Of a DNA stretch of 64,000 bases, positions 1 to 11,189 are shown in pieces. How positions within the stretch are numbered: the first letter of the stretch is position 1; the number at the start of each line of letters is the position of its first letter. The DNA comes from Catonia carolina (taxonomy: Eukaryota > Arthropoda > Insecta > Hemiptera > Achilidae), in NCBI GenBank assembly GCA_035578175.1, contig JAQMRL010000006.1, positions 27,536,393 to 27,600,392 on the forward strand, read 5' to 3'. Position numbers and translations under genes: made by a program. The notes beneath the pieces are model-generated. The model had not been told where the DNA came from and searched no databases. It was given only the letters and a program-made list of their open reading frames with translations.

Positions 1-347
1 CACGAAAACGTGAGAAAAATCGATTTTTTTTAACATTTCGGTCTTAGTATGCATTTTACGACAAAAGTGTATATAATAAAAGTTATAGAAAATTAAAAGA
101 TCTACAACTTTTGTTTAGAGCATTTTTCTCTACAGAGCCTAGTTTAGCGTGAAAGCGTGATTTTCCGTATTTTTAAGCCAAACTGAGTTCGATTGTCATT
201 TTGCGTCATTCACTCATGATTAAAATAAGGTTATGTTTTTGAGGTTAGTTTTTGTTTATTTCTAATATTTTATTAATAATGTTAGGTTTATTATTAATCA
301 TTTGCATTGGCAAGAGAAAGTTGTGTGAGTGTTTCACACCAGATTTT
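1..347 (-). repeat. Repeat family B copy (B1), 5' part
   Basis: Minus-strand copy of the family B element. Its outer end reads GGTGTGAAACACTCACACAA followed by CTTTCTCTTGCC on the minus strand, near 346-305. The body carries the family hallmarks of a TCACTCATGATTAAAA block and a CGTAAAATGCATACTAA block. It is cut by the window edge on the left. On the right it is fused at about 347 to a truncated family E element, so one inserted into or recombined with the other. Confidence 0.75.
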
Positions 348-733
348 TTGAAATGGAAATCACATAATGTTTAGCGGTAAGAATGCTTATTAAAACAACT
401 TGTAGTATTACATAACAAAAAAGTGTGTAGAATAACTTATCTTAATTTTATATTAGCATGAATGCTTGATTTCCCGTAAAAAACTCGAATTTTTTAAGCA
501 CTGTACAAAAGTAACAGCAAAACTACACACTGGTATGAATCCTTACCACATTCGTGCAACTCACGAAGCAAATGGTCGCTGCGCGCTATTTCAAAATGTG
601 GATAGCCTACTTACCAGAGATTATCTATAACACCATAAAATGCCAATAAGGTTCAACTGCATAGCTTATTCTTAAATAAAATCGACCTTATTGCCAGTGG
701 TAAGTATTATACTTACCAAAGACCTATAAAGGT
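348..733 (-). mobile_element. Truncated piggyBac-like MITE (family E)
   Basis: Diverged inverted copy of the complete element at 58184-58700. Shared segments include the complement of CATTATGTGATTTCCATTT, the GGTAAGTATACTTACCA-type repeats and the terminal CCTATAAAGG. The right end reads CCTATAAAGGT followed by TTAA (734-737), the piggyBac-type target site with one terminal base changed. The left end is missing and runs into family B at about 348. Non-coding. Confidence 0.6.
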
Positions 734-737
734 TTAA

Positions 738-1029
738 CAGGTCAGCTGAAAGGTTGGTTAAAGAAGGTAGTCAACCCAGAAAATGAAAATCAAAACTACT
801 GGCTATATTTTATCATAATATATTTTAAATGAAAGATTTATTAACTAGTAATGATCTACACCTGAACCAGGCCAAAAAATTAATTACAGCTCCTAATATA
901 AGGGTGGGGAAGGAAAAGCGGGTTTCAACGAGGAATAAAATATCTCAGGAACCAAGTAAGATATCAACATAATTCTTGAGCCAAAAATTACAGAAAATTG
1001 TTGTCTGTTACCTGTTGAATGCTCTATAT
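738..1029. other. Unassigned AT-rich intron
   Basis: No ORF, repeat match or regulatory motif that I can support. Confidence 0.5.
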
Positions 1030-1450
1030 GTAATTTTTCTTATAAGAAATTAATTGAAGAAAAACCATATTTTCAAAATATAAGCTATATTTTATGTATT
1101 CACCTTTGACTTCCCGCAAAAATCTTATTTCAGCTGCCAGGATACGAGATTCGTTCCTGTGTAATGACACCAATGTTTTACTCTCATATGTTATGAGTGG
1201 TACAGCCATTGCTCTATGAAATTTCATTTGGGTGTCATGTCTCGTTTTCTTTCCTATTGTCCTGCGAATAGAACCTCACACAACGCTGAATTTTATCAGT
1301 TTCTCACTCACGTCATCATCTTTGCCATAGGAAATCATGCATCCTAAATATTTAAAATCTCAAACTTTTTCTATAGTTCGGTTACCAAGTACAATTTTTG
1401 AGCGGATCGGCCATCTTCCTATTAATGCCATAATCTTTGATTTTTGATCC
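1030..1450 (-). pseudogene. LINE reverse-transcriptase C-terminal fragment
   Basis: Read on the minus strand, the stretch gives a degenerate protein in the same order as the intact LINE at 30770-32378: an IRSKIVLGNRTIEKV-like stretch, KYLGCMIS, KFSVVCGSIRRT, RAMAVPLITYESKTLV and AAEIRFLREVKG. These correspond to PIRSKIILNDKTLEQV, YLGCSIT, FQSVCGFINRT, MAVPLVLYGSESWVL and AAEMRFMRAVKG there. This is the region after the RT catalytic core (thumb/connection). Stops and frame changes make it a dead fragment. A LINE 3' tail (1513-1645) sits immediately 5' of it, so two insertions abut head to tail. Confidence 0.8.
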
Positions 1451-1512
1451 GATATAAGGAATAATATAACTGGACCAATTATTTTATACATAACCAATCA
1501 TAGTACCTAATA

Positions 1513-1645
1513 CTCGTTCTTCTTCCTCCAACCAAGGATTAGGCCGCAGTCTATTCCGAACTAACAAACTATATCATCCTTTTTACCTTCTGGAGCATAC
1601 CAGTGTGCCTGCTTAGGTTCCCTGTGATCTAACATCCTTGCCATG
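1513..1645 (-). repeat. LINE 3' end fragment with GAA tail
   Basis: On the minus strand this runs from a GATCACAGGGAACCTAAGC segment to CTGCGGCCTAATCCTTGG and a GGAGGAAGAAGAAC tail. The same segment recurs in + orientation at about 62175-62335 with its own GAAGAAGAAAAAGAAG tail. The (GAA)n end marks the 3' terminus of this LINE group. Confidence 0.7.
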
Positions 1646-2389
1646 TGCTGTCTCCAATTTATTTATTTTTTTATTTATTTAATAAAATATAGCTACTTTG
1701 AAATTACAATTCACTACAATACTAAGCTATGTACAATATTTTAAACTAAATATACCTATACGCAAAAAACTCTTCTTCACAAAAAGTTCTGTCCGCGCAT
1801 AGGAGTACACAGAACAAAAAAATGTAATCACTTAAATTCTTATAACTACTATAAAAATTACTAAGTTAAATACTTAGTTAAATTACTACGGTTAAATAGG
1901 TTACAAAGATTGCGTTAAAGAGAATTCAAAGAAAACAAAATAAATGATAAATTCAATTACATTTTACATAAAATATCAGTATTATATGTTTTTTTTAATA
2001 ATAGAAATTGTTTAAAAAAACTTTAAGATTATGTTTGTATATTTGTAATATAGAGAAAAAATATTTATACATATATAACTTTTATTTTATAACTATAACT
2101 ACTTTACAATAATATAATATTTTAACTAACACAATGTAAATATTTTAACTTTATGAGAAATTAATTCAATAAATGAGCATAAAGAAACAGGTAAATTATC
2201 GTAAAGAGAAAAGTAAAAACTATAAGAACAGTTATTTTAAAACTTGGGAAAGTTTTTCAAGTTCTTGCTCGTAGATCGATAGTACGTATATGATATTTAA
2301 GTTTATGTTTTAATAGATGTGGTGACATAATACCGTGTACATGGAGTGGAAGTAAGTTAACGAACCGCCTGCCTCTCTAGATGTAAAAA
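1646..2389. other. Unassigned AT-rich intron
   Basis: Very AT-rich with A/T runs and short direct repeats. I see no coding or repeat signature. Confidence 0.5.
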
Positions 2390-2680
2390 TGAATTCTGAA
2401 AAAATGTACAATTTGGTTTTCTAGTCTTAATTTTTCCAGCGTTCCTAGTACCATTTTAGTTTACCTAGTACCAATTTTGGCGATAATTCTTTATATTTTC
2501 GTTCAATTTGTAAATACCCAATTCTGATCTTATTTCCTCATTTCTCATTCTGTCCAATCGTGTACACCCCTTAGTTCTTGGAAGAAATCACATCTCTGCC
2601 GTCTGGATCCTCCGCTCTTGGGTTTTTGTTGTTGTCCACGCCTCACTTCCTACAGAATAATTGGACTTAAAAACCAAGAT
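2390..2680 (-). pseudogene. LINE C-terminal fragment, degenerate
   Basis: The minus strand reads a WTTTKTQERRIQTAEMRFF-like segment followed by LRGVHD and a NWVFTN-like stretch. This is the pattern that follows LYGSE in the C-terminal region of the LINEs in this window (RRIEAAEMRFLR..KG). Several stops are present. The clade cannot be fixed from this piece. Confidence 0.6.
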
Positions 2681-3619
2681 TTTTTTCAATTTTACAAACA
2701 TGTTTTTTAAAAAAATATACCAGGAAGATCAAATAAAAAGTGATTATTTTTAAACTAAAATTATTATCAGAGGTTAAATTATCTTAAAAGAAAATCTTAT
2801 AAGATAGAATATATATTATGTTTAGTAGTAATAAACGTGGACAAAGAAACTTAGAAATTTAACATGTTACTATACTATTCAGTTTTTTTAAAAAAGAGAA
2901 TTGTTTATGTTTTTTAGCACTAAACAAGGCGCTTATATTAACAAAAAACAAAAAACATACAAAAAGAAAATATACTCAATTCAACATTTTATTATTACTG
3001 TTGAGTATTAAACAAGTTAAACGTTAGCAAAATTACAACTATAATGTTCAACCAAAACTAAGAGAAATAAACTTAAATTTTATTACAGCACGTTGTAGGT
3101 ATGGCTACTACTGCAGTATTTCATTACACTTATATACAATACACTTTCAGAAGTATATTATTACAATTACGTATCTGATATCAGTTGTTATTTTTAAAAA
3201 AAACATACAATAGGTCTATTCTTTAAATTGCACCTGTAATTATTTTAACTGCATTAATTATAGTAATAAAAGTGATATAAAAATATAAATTTTCATTACA
3301 CCTTCTTTATTATTTTGATAAAACAACGAAAGGAGAGAACATTTTATAGCCGTAATGAAGAATTTGTTGAATTCTTTAGGGTTTTAATGGAAATAAAATT
3401 ATATAGAATAATAAAAAGTTGTTCGTTATTTTCTTATTATATAAACCCCATTTATATAAATCCCATTTTCAACTATAGTAAAGGCAATACAATAGTTTCC
3501 TTTTAATGCTATAATTTTAGTTTTTGACAAAAAACTATGAATTGCAATCTTCTTTTTCTTACTATCAAGGATTAGATTCCCACATATTCCGATTCACAAT
3601 ATCTACAAAACTATTGAAT
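2681..3619. other. Unassigned AT-rich intron
   Basis: No supported gene. A 63-codon ORF at 3315-3506 has low-complexity composition and no recognisable motif. Confidence 0.5.
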
Positions 3620-3960
3620 CATTACATCTCTTTTGTGGCCTCTTAACATCTCTCCTCTACTCTGGCCTGTATTTCAAAAGTTTAGGCGGATCCTTTCCTC
3701 AGGAATTCCTTCCATTTGCTCCCTCCATCGATTTGGATATTCTACAATCTTCCTATTCAGGTTGCAAACATCCAGTTCCATTCTTATATCCTCATTTCTT
3801 AGTTAATCCCTTCGACTACAACCCTTTGTTCTCTACAGGAAACGCATCTCTACCGCCTGTAATCTCTTGTGATTTTGTACTAATCGACTTACTTGTTTGT
3901 GGTTTTACATGACACACTTCCATAGAGTAGGGCTGGGGCAGCCATCAGTTTTTTATCCTT
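3620..3960 (-). pseudogene. LINE C-terminal fragment, degenerate
   Basis: The minus-strand translation starts KKLMAAPALLYGS, close to the MAVPLVLYGSE motif of the intact LINE. It continues with an element-like run ending in DGGSKWKEF and a KGSA..FEIQARVEERC-like stretch, which matches the usual NRWREHMERMP...EGRRDVGRP region. Multiple frameshifts and stops. It abuts a family C SINE on its high-coordinate side. Confidence 0.65.
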
Positions 3961-4260
3961 ATTTTGTGTACGTTGCAATCTTTCAATTTAGAACTATAAG
4001 CAACCCCATGATTCAATGAGATGAGGATGATGTGTACGGCGTGTAAATGAAGTGTAGTCTTTTATGGACCCAGGCCGACCATTCTGAGAGAAAATGGTTA
4101 ATTAAACCCCAATCATCAAAGTACACCGGTAACCACTGTGTTGTATTCAAATCCGTATAAAAGTACTTACCTTTGCTAGGATTTGAACCAGGTACCTTCG
4201 TCCCTAAAAATCAGTTGTTAAACAGCTGACTTACTTTTAGACCAACGCGGTGGGTCAAAG
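3961..4260 (-). repeat. tRNA-derived SINE, family C copy
   Basis: On the minus strand the copy begins at the ACCCACCGCGTTGGTCTAAA end, carries GTACCTGGTTCAAATCCTAG (box-B-like GGTTCAAATCC), and runs through TACTTTGATGATTGGGG to CATCCTCATCTCATTGAATC and a GTACACAAAATAAGG end. It aligns along its length with the copy at 38680-39003. RNA polymerase III box A and box B are inferred from consensus only. Confidence 0.8.
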
Positions 4261-4427
4261 GTAAAGTTAAGTAATTAAATTTTAGTCCTTTGCTTTTAGA
4301 AAGGATGCAATTGTCCTAAACGAATAACTATCCTGTTTTTCCTCAGTGTTATAATTTAAAAATCAGCAGTATTCTTGAAGTAAAACAAGTTGAGTGTGTA
4401 GCGAATTTTCTTCCAGGTAATAAACTA

Positions 4428-5281
4428 CAGTATGGTTGCGGTAATCCGAACCCCCGGTACACCGAAACCTCAAGTAATCCGAACTATCACTTATTATGTT
4501 TTTAATTTTTTTTTACCATTTAGAAAAATTCTTTAAAAAGTCTAATAAATGGAGTGCGGGCCACTGAAAAGAATAACATTGAAAGCAGTAGGTAAACCTG
4601 ATGCCAAGCGGGCTTTATACTCATGGTTTTTGCAACAAAGAGCTAAGCAATCCAAAGTCAGTTGAGACATTTGCACCCAAAAGCGAAGTTTTTCTACAAG
4701 AGAATAACCGGGAAAGACAACTTTCAAGCCAGTAGTCTATAGGCTGGCTGGACAAATTCAAACAACGATACGGTATTAGACTGTTAACTGTTACCAATGG
4801 AAAAAAGTTTAGTAATATCGATGATTTTATGGACTTCAAAACAAAATTCTAGGATTAAGTAGAAAACCGGGTTTTAACAGTACCTAGATTAAGTTTACAA
4901 TGGATATGAGTTGGCATTGAACTGGAAAATATTGCCCGAAAAAACCTTAGTTCTTACGGGGGAAAAGACTGCCGCTGGATTTAAAATTGAAAAAGATCCT
5001 ATAAAATTTCTCATGGAGTAACAGCACTGGCAATCACAATACAATACAAGTTGCCATTGTTTGTTTTAAAGTTGTGTTTTGTTTTAAAATTAAATGAAAA
5101 TAATAGTAACAGATTTTAAAGAAATGTGTCATTTATAATTATGTATTCTCGTATTATGTTAAATCGGTATTTTTTATCCTACAATGTATTGTATTTGTAA
5201 TTTTATTGCCGAAATCTAAGATTGTAGACATCGATAATCCGCAAAGGTCGGATATCTTACGTTTTCGGATTACCGCGACTG
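4428..5281 (-). mobile_element. Tigger/pogo-like DNA transposon relic
   Basis: An 854 bp element with terminal inverted repeats: CAGTATGGTTGCGGTAATCC at the left, and on the complement of the right end CAGTCGCGGTAATCCGAAAA. TA dinucleotides at 4426-4427 and 5282-5283 fit the TA duplication of Tc1/mariner-superfamily elements. The + strand of the interior (about 4560-4850) encodes a broken CENP-B-like N-terminal DNA-binding segment, with LYSWFLQQRAKQS, GWLDKFKQRYGIRLLTV and a preceding ITGKDNFQASS stretch. The DDE catalytic part is missing or unrecognisable, so this is a non-autonomous or decayed copy. Element strand is arbitrary; the coding remnant is on +. Confidence 0.75.
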
Positions 5282-6389
5282 TAGTTTATTTGATGTACCC
5301 TTGTGAAGTTAGCAATAATCCCATGTGCAACAATTTTTAAATAGATAAGTTAACTTGTTGTGAAATTATGTTTTGGCTCAGTAAATTGGTGTAAAATTTA
5401 CATTATTAATGATAGATGTTTTAAGCAAACCAATTCAAGAAACACCCGGGCATAAAATGCAAATTTTTGGCAAATATAATTTAGAAAAGATTTAAAATTA
5501 CAATTCTTGTTTTATCGTGTATCAATGCGGTTAATACACGCATGCTGTTTTAAATGTCATGATCGATTTGCATTAAGAATCCACGATGAAGCACGGCAAC
5601 ACAATCAATTTTAACTTTCGCTTGTCAAAATCCAGTTTACAAAATTTACTCACGTAAAAAACCTGCCCGACACTTCCCAATACATTTAAATGAATTATAT
5701 CACAATATTAAAAATATGTTTTGGTTAAAATTATCGAAGTGTACAAATTTCAAAGACTTTACTTTTTGAGTAACTATAATACACCTGTTTCTAACCTGGA
5801 AATACGAAGCATGTTGTCTTCTGTAAAAATTACCTTGATTTCTCTTGAGCTTAAACCATTTAAAAAACATGATCAACCTTGTAAACTTTCTCAGAATTTT
5901 TTGATCAAATTTAAATGTATCGTTTAAATTATGTTTAAATGATTTTTATATCACATAAAAAAACCAAAGCCTTTCTTTGGTCTTAATATTTAAAATAACT
6001 ACTTTTTTTCTACTATCTTTAAATCTCTTCCAAAACTTTATTTCTCGAATAATTGTGTACCTCTGTTACGACTACTTAGTTCCAGACGTTTTCCACCTAG
6101 TCGCATTTTCCGGAAAATTTTTGATTTTAAAAATCAATTAATTCGAGTTATTTCTTTCATCTTTAATCAAATTGATTGAATAGTACCGGATATTAACAAT
6201 GAAAAAATTATACGGTAATTGAAGGGTCCGAACAAAACATAGCCTACGTACAAACCGACAAGAATGCCAAGATAAATTATTACTCCACAAAACAAAATGT
6301 AACATTTTGGTGATGACTTTACAATTACCAATGTTTTTCAGAATATCATTGTCTGGTGACTATCTTAGGTTAAAAATGTGCCAAACTTT
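5282..6389. other. Unassigned intron
   Basis: No repeat family or coding pattern recognised. The 68-codon ORF at 5721-5927 is leucine/serine-rich without motifs and I treat it as chance. Confidence 0.5.
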
Positions 6390-6610
6390 GTATTTATGTA
6401 TACGGATTTGAATACCAGATAGTAGTTACCGTTGTACTTTGATGGTTGGGGTTCAATTAACCATACTATTTCAGGAGTAGTCGGCCTGAGTCTGTACACG
6501 ACTACACCTCATTTACACGTCATATAATATCATCCTCATCTCATTGGGTAAAAGGATTGTTTATTGTTCTTAAATTGAACAGATTGGAACGTACACATAT
6601 TAGGAATTAA
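6390..6610 (+). repeat. Family C SINE, 5'-truncated
   Basis: Begins at ATACGGATTTGAATACCAGA, downstream of the tRNA-like head. It follows the family C body (GTACTTTGATGGTTGGGG, TTCAATTAACCATACT, CCTCATTTACACGTCAT, CATCCTCATCTCATTGG) to the GTACACATATTAGGAATTAA end. The head with box A and box B is missing, as expected for 5'-truncated retroposition. Confidence 0.8.
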
Positions 6611-6630
6611 ATAAAAAACTTTAACTTCTA

Positions 6631-7266
6631 CAGTAAAACCTCGCTTATCCGAAACTTGCTCAACCGTACCCGTATTAATCGAAAAAGATTCGAAAATTTT
6701 TTGTTTAATTTGGTGATTACATAATCTCAGTGTGTAGTAGACAACACTTAATTAAATACGCGGTGTATTTAATAGTATAGTATATTCTGGTGTACAGAAT
6801 AGTATAAATGAAATAAATTACGAATTTAAGATTTCACTATTTTGGGAATTCGTTTACTACTGCGTACGTTGAACGATCGTACATCTGTAATATTTACTGT
6901 ACATACCATAGGAGGGACTCATTATGTATTTCCATTAATTCAACCCCAATATTCCATCCGTGATATTGCCACAAGCCAACGATTTCATCAAAAATCTCAG
7001 ACTTTATTAAAGACTGTAAATAATTGAAATTAAATACAATTAGACCTAATATTAATTGCTGTACAGTATTAAATTTTGTTCTCTTAAAACTTCTCCATTT
7101 TTGTTTATACATTGCCTACCTAGTAAAAAACAGTCGTAAGAAATACTGCATATCACTTCAACTGTTTTTAAACCCTAAATTAATGTATTTGCGTATTATG
7201 CGGAATTTCGCTGATCCGATTTTGGGTCCGCCCTCTATAGTATTTCGGTTAAGCGGGGTTTTTCTG
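6631..7266. mobile_element. Tigger/pogo-type miniature transposon
   Basis: A 636 bp element bounded by CAGTAAAACCTCGCTTATCC at the left and, on the complement of the right end, CAGAAAAACCCCGCTTAACC. Both are flanked by TA (6629-6630 and 7267-7268). These ends are typical of Tigger/pogo MITEs. The internal ORFs do not resemble a transposase, so it should depend on a transposase made elsewhere. Confidence 0.75.
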
Positions 7267-8028
7267 TATTAAGAAACAATTGCTAAATAATTCAAGTAGT
7301 CCTACTGACAGATTCATTTCATAATAATTTACTTAACGGTCAATCGCTTTAAGAATTTAAATAAAATTTAATTAATTATCCTTTATATTTAATTAATAAT
7401 AGATTCTACATTTAATCAGTATTTATTTTTAAGATAGGACCAACTAAAGAAATCATTGATTAAATAAATATAGGCCACCAATAAAAAGGAATTACAAAAA
7501 TAATTTAATATTAATTCTTAATTTTATCACCAATGAATAATTGACATACAACCTGTGTATTATTACATGATAACGAACATCATTTATTAAGAAATGTTTT
7601 CAATTCAAACCAGTTTTAATACGAAATCCTAGTTAATAGTTAATAAGTTTTGATAGAAATACAAAAATATGTATTTCATAGATTTAAATTTAATGAATGA
7701 ATGGGTATAAATTAACTAATTCCTTATTATTAATTTGTAAGACAAGCAGAGATGAGTTAATTAATTATTAATTAAATATGCTTCCTATAGTTTAATTCAA
7801 TGAATGTATGTGAATGAAATGGTTTCAAAGATCATCAAAGAATTCTCATTAATATTTTTATTTCAGAATTAAGATAATTTGAACATGGTATTTTAATGTA
7901 GTAAGCTGTAACATTAAAGGAGGATTTCAAATCTATTTTTATAAACCAGCATTATTGTTGACTTATTAAGAGTCAATCTTTAATGAAAAAACTATCAGTC
8001 TTTTTTTAATCATTAATTTTACTCTCTC
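7267..8028. other. Unassigned AT-rich intron
   Basis: Rich in TTAATTAA-like words; no supported gene or repeat family. Confidence 0.5.
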
Positions 8029-8154
8029 TTGCCCATATAAATGTATAGGAAGGAAATTATTGTTTTCTTGTCAATTTTTAGAAATCGAGTTTTCACCGGA
8101 TCTACACGTTTTCAGACTCCCTGAACCAAAAAAACATGTTTTTAGCGATTGGTC

Positions 8155-8196
<42 letters not shown>

Positions 8197-8577
8197 CGCG
8201 CGCACGCGTGTGTATGTGTGGACAAAATATGTCAAGAATCTTACAAAGTTGAAACTTAAAACTTAAGTTAGGTAATACTACTAGAGGACTTGACACGATC
8301 ATTTTCATTAAAATCGGTCAATCGGAAGTAGTAGTTTATCGTGTCATTATTAAATTTTTTGCGATATTCCCAAAAGCGGCTTTTACAATATTTTTTTTAA
8401 AAATCGCCTCATTTACTCGATTTTTAATGTTTTGCAAGATAAGGTAGGCGCCAGGTCTGCTAAAATTCTTGGGGAGGCTTTGCTCTCGCAGAGAAAATTT
8501 CTTTTTGAAATTGCGGCAAAAATGTATTTAATAAAAGTTGTAGAAAATTTAAAAACCTAAAAACTTTTTTTTCAAAC
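8029..8577 (-). repeat. Repeat family B copy (B2) with expanded dinucleotides
   Basis: Starts with the outer CTCTCTTGCCCATATAAATG end and runs through the family 3' region on the minus strand: GATCCGGTGAAAACTCGATT near 8100, ACCAATCGCTAAAAACATG, a dinucleotide block, GACCGATTTTAATGAAAATG and the AAATCGAGTAAATGAGGCG area. It ends with the complement of TACAACTTTTATTAAATAC. The block at 8157-8215 is an expanded (TG)n-(CG)n-(TG)n array at the place where other copies hold only CACACACA. Confidence 0.8.
8157..8219. repeat. Compound (TG)n(CG)n microsatellite
   Basis: About 15 TG units followed by about 8 CG units and a short TG/TATG tail. It lies inside family B copy B2. Alternating purine-pyrimidine tracts like this can adopt Z-DNA; that is a general property, not shown here. 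The two ORFs read through it are repeat artefacts. Confidence 0.95.
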
Positions 8578-8625
8578 ATCGGTAACCACTATCTAGTATT
8601 CAAATTAGTATAAGTATTAGATGGT
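8578..8625 (-). repeat. Family C SINE scrap
   Basis: GGTAACCACTATCTAGTATT followed by CAAATTAGTATAAGTA matches the middle of family C (GGTAACCACTGTCCAGCATT, CAAATCCGTATAAAAGTA). It is joined directly to the inner end of B2. Confidence 0.55.
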
Positions 8626-8982
8626 AGGCGAAAACAGCTATACATCTATCTTCTATCTCGTCGATCAAAATTACCTATTCCTCTAAAATTACTCTCATAT
8701 ATATATATAAGACTTTACTTAAGCCAATGTGGATGTACGGTTGTCAGATCTATGATTCATCAAAAACATCATTCATAACTACATTTTAACGGGTTTAATC
8801 AAAATTGCTTCGTACGCTAGTTAACGCTTCATTTTTTGTGTCGAATCATACACTTTACTCGGACCTAAACATTTCATTTATTAATGACACCATACACGAA
8901 ATGTATCATTTAAATTAAAATTACTTAACAACTCAAACCCATTGATTCGTGTATTAAGTTCTCCACATTTTCCAGGTAATCC

Positions 8983-9160
8983 ATATCGTCGGCTCAGCAG
9001 AAGGTAACGTGCTCGCCTCTCATCATGCGATCTTGGGTTCGAATCCCATTCAGGCAAGGCATATTTTCATACGTTGCAAAAATCATTTCATCCTTCACCG
9101 TCTGCATTAGCAGTAATTGCAGAACAGTCGGACGTTAAACCAAAAAAAAAAAAAAAAATC
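8983..9160 (+). repeat. tRNA-derived SINE, family D copy 1
   Basis: A tRNA-like head (TCAGCAGAAGGTAACGTGCT, then a TGGGTTCGAATCCCATTC T-arm with a perfect box B) is followed by the family tail CACCGTCTGCATTAGCAG, AATTGCAGAACAGTCGGACG and a 16-17 A run at 9144-9160. The head does not fold into a clean tRNA cloverleaf, so it is a SINE rather than a tRNA gene. The same tail occurs with other heads at 55216-55386 and 63766-63945. Confidence 0.85.
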
Positions 9161-9464
9161 AGCTGAAGGTAAAGCAGAGACTTGGGTTTACTTCAATCAA
9201 TACAGTTTAAATTTAACTACGCTTAATAAAAAAAGAAGCAATCATCCAAATTACTATTAATAATCAAATAATCTTAATGATTAACTTGTGAAAAGGCTAA
9301 ATGTAGTATTAATTAACTGCGGGAGTCCTACTAATGAGTGGTGTTCTCCTTTAATGTGTAACGTCTTTTTTTTAAATATATATATATTATATTTATATTA
9401 TTAAATATATATTATTTACTGGTTGTGCAAAACCTCACAGTTTTAAATAAAAATAAATAAACTA

Positions 9465-9588
9465 AAAAAATCGTATAAAAGTAACTATCTTTACTAGAAT
9501 TCGAACCAGGAACCTTCATCTTCGAAAATCACTGTTAATCAGCTGACTCGTTGACTTTACGTTTAGACCAACGCGATGAATTATTTGT
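9465..9588 (-). repeat. Family C SINE head fragment
   Basis: Covers only the tRNA-like head half of family C: the complement of TTTAGACCAACGCGATGAAT and the box-B-like complement of TCGAACCAGGAACCTTCATC. It contains the internal GTTAATCAGCTGACTCGTTG stretch that corresponds to the palindromic AAATCAGCTG...CAGCTGATTT of copy C5. Confidence 0.75.
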
Positions 9589-10544
9589 AAATATAACCTT
9601 TAAAAAATTATGTAAATTAGAGAAACAGATGGAAATTAATTATAAAGATGTCAACCGAATCTCTGTATGGTAACCTTTAAAAAATTAGGTTTATATATTA
9701 ATTATAAATAAAACCTGTAATTTTTTTAATAAGCTGTTGTACAGTAATGTATCTTATCGATACAGTAAATCAAGATAAAGTAATAAATAAATGAACGAAA
9801 ATACATTACCATGATTGACAGCAGTAGGTAGTAGCTAAAACGTTTACAATATTATGTATTTAGGACTCTTACGCTATATGACTAAATAATTGACATTAGT
9901 GTCTATCAATGTTCTGAAAAACCGGCCCGAACTTGTACATCTTTTCAAAAATTGATAAGAGAAAGAGGTCTCCAGTTCAGAACATTAAAACACATGATAT
10001 AATTTATAACGCACACAAACACATGCACAAATTTATGTGATTTCGTAAATGGATTTAAACCGGTTAAACGTTTTAATCTGATTCGTTTTTTTATGTGTAT
10101 GAGGTTTTACTTTTTAACAAAAAAAAGTTGTTTTATTTGTTCAGAAAAAATATGTACGTGTATGGACAGCTCTATGTTGCTCAATAATTGAAATTGATAA
10201 ATAAACCTTAATAACTGTTAATGGTGAATTCATTCTTCAAATACCGCTTGTCAAATATTTAAATAAATACTTAAATTATTTTGAATACATCTTCTTGTTG
10301 GTATTTGGTTTACAAAATTTTTTAATATATTATTCAGATTTTAAGTTTCAGGAAGTAAAATATTATCGGTTTACATTCTTTAGTTTATTTCCTTAAATAG
10401 TTCGTTGGTTTTATATTTTTTAACGAAATTTATCAAAATTTGTAATATGTAGTAATACACTGTACTTAGTAAATACTGCTAAGTACGAAAAGTGTAACAT
10501 GTGTTAAGTGTATTGAATAAACAAATTTAATTTTATATAACTAG
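9589..10544. other. Unassigned intron
   Basis: No ORF or repeat family recognised. AT-rich, with scattered short direct repeats. Confidence 0.5.
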
Positions 10545-10925
10545 TATGTCCCACGCGGCTTCGCACGCGAAACATGACATGTTTCGCGTGCACATTGTGT
10601 AGAGCCTAAACAATTTTTTTTTTCAAAAAATATGTAACCAAAATTGTGTAGCTGCTAGATCGACTGTATAATCCAACATACGTACGTCTGCGCGCGCGCG
10701 CGTGCACCCACACACACACACACACACACACACGCACATACACACACACACATTTATTAAAATCTTCATTAGGGCCTTTAGGATTATAATTTTTGAAAAT
10801 TTAAAAATAAAATGTTGCCGTGAATATAAATATGAATATGCTGTCAAAATTTCATGAAAATCCGTTTAATAGTTTTGGAAATTAGCCTGCACTAAAAGAC
10901 ACGCTTTGTCTTTATAATATTAATA
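10545..10925. repeat. Non-autonomous interspersed repeat with microsatellite core
   Basis: Begins TATGTCCCACGCGGCTTCGC, and ends with TTTCATGAAAATCCGTTTAA then AGCCTGCACTAAAAGACACG. These end motifs are of the kind found at the ends of insect RTE-type LINE/SINE units (from general knowledge, not searched). It contains a perfect palindrome GCACGCGAAACATG-A-CATGTTTCGCGTGC at 10562-10590. A CG/CA dinucleotide array lies at 10690-10752. Confidence 0.5.
10690..10752. repeat. Compound (CG)n(CA)n microsatellite
   Basis: About seven CG units, a GTGCACC interruption, about twelve CA units and a second CA run. It has the same CG-next-to-CA architecture as 8157-8219, on the opposite strand. Confidence 0.95.
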
Positions 10926-11189
10926 CTATATATTACTATATATACTATATATTAATACTTTTTACGACCCTTTCTGTTAAATTATTCTGTTTTAATTTTG
11001 AGAGAGTTTCACTATAGTAAGTTACTGTTGGTTTTACTATTTTGAAAGTCTTTAAGTTTTGTGTTTATTGACATGGATTTTTCATTGTAAATATTTTTAG
11101 GAGATTGTGGTAAACTACCCATGTACTACAATTATTACTATAAATATGTAAATAAACTTTTATTGCGACGTAAAATAATGAACTATACA

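Noticed and set aside
8060..8308. Overlapping ORFs of Cys-Val and Thr-His/Ala-Arg repeats on both strands
   Set aside because: They are translations of the (TG)n(CG)n microsatellite within family B.
10623..10847. 74-codon minus ORF with Cys-Val repeats
   Set aside because: Translation of the (CG)n(CA)n microsatellite.
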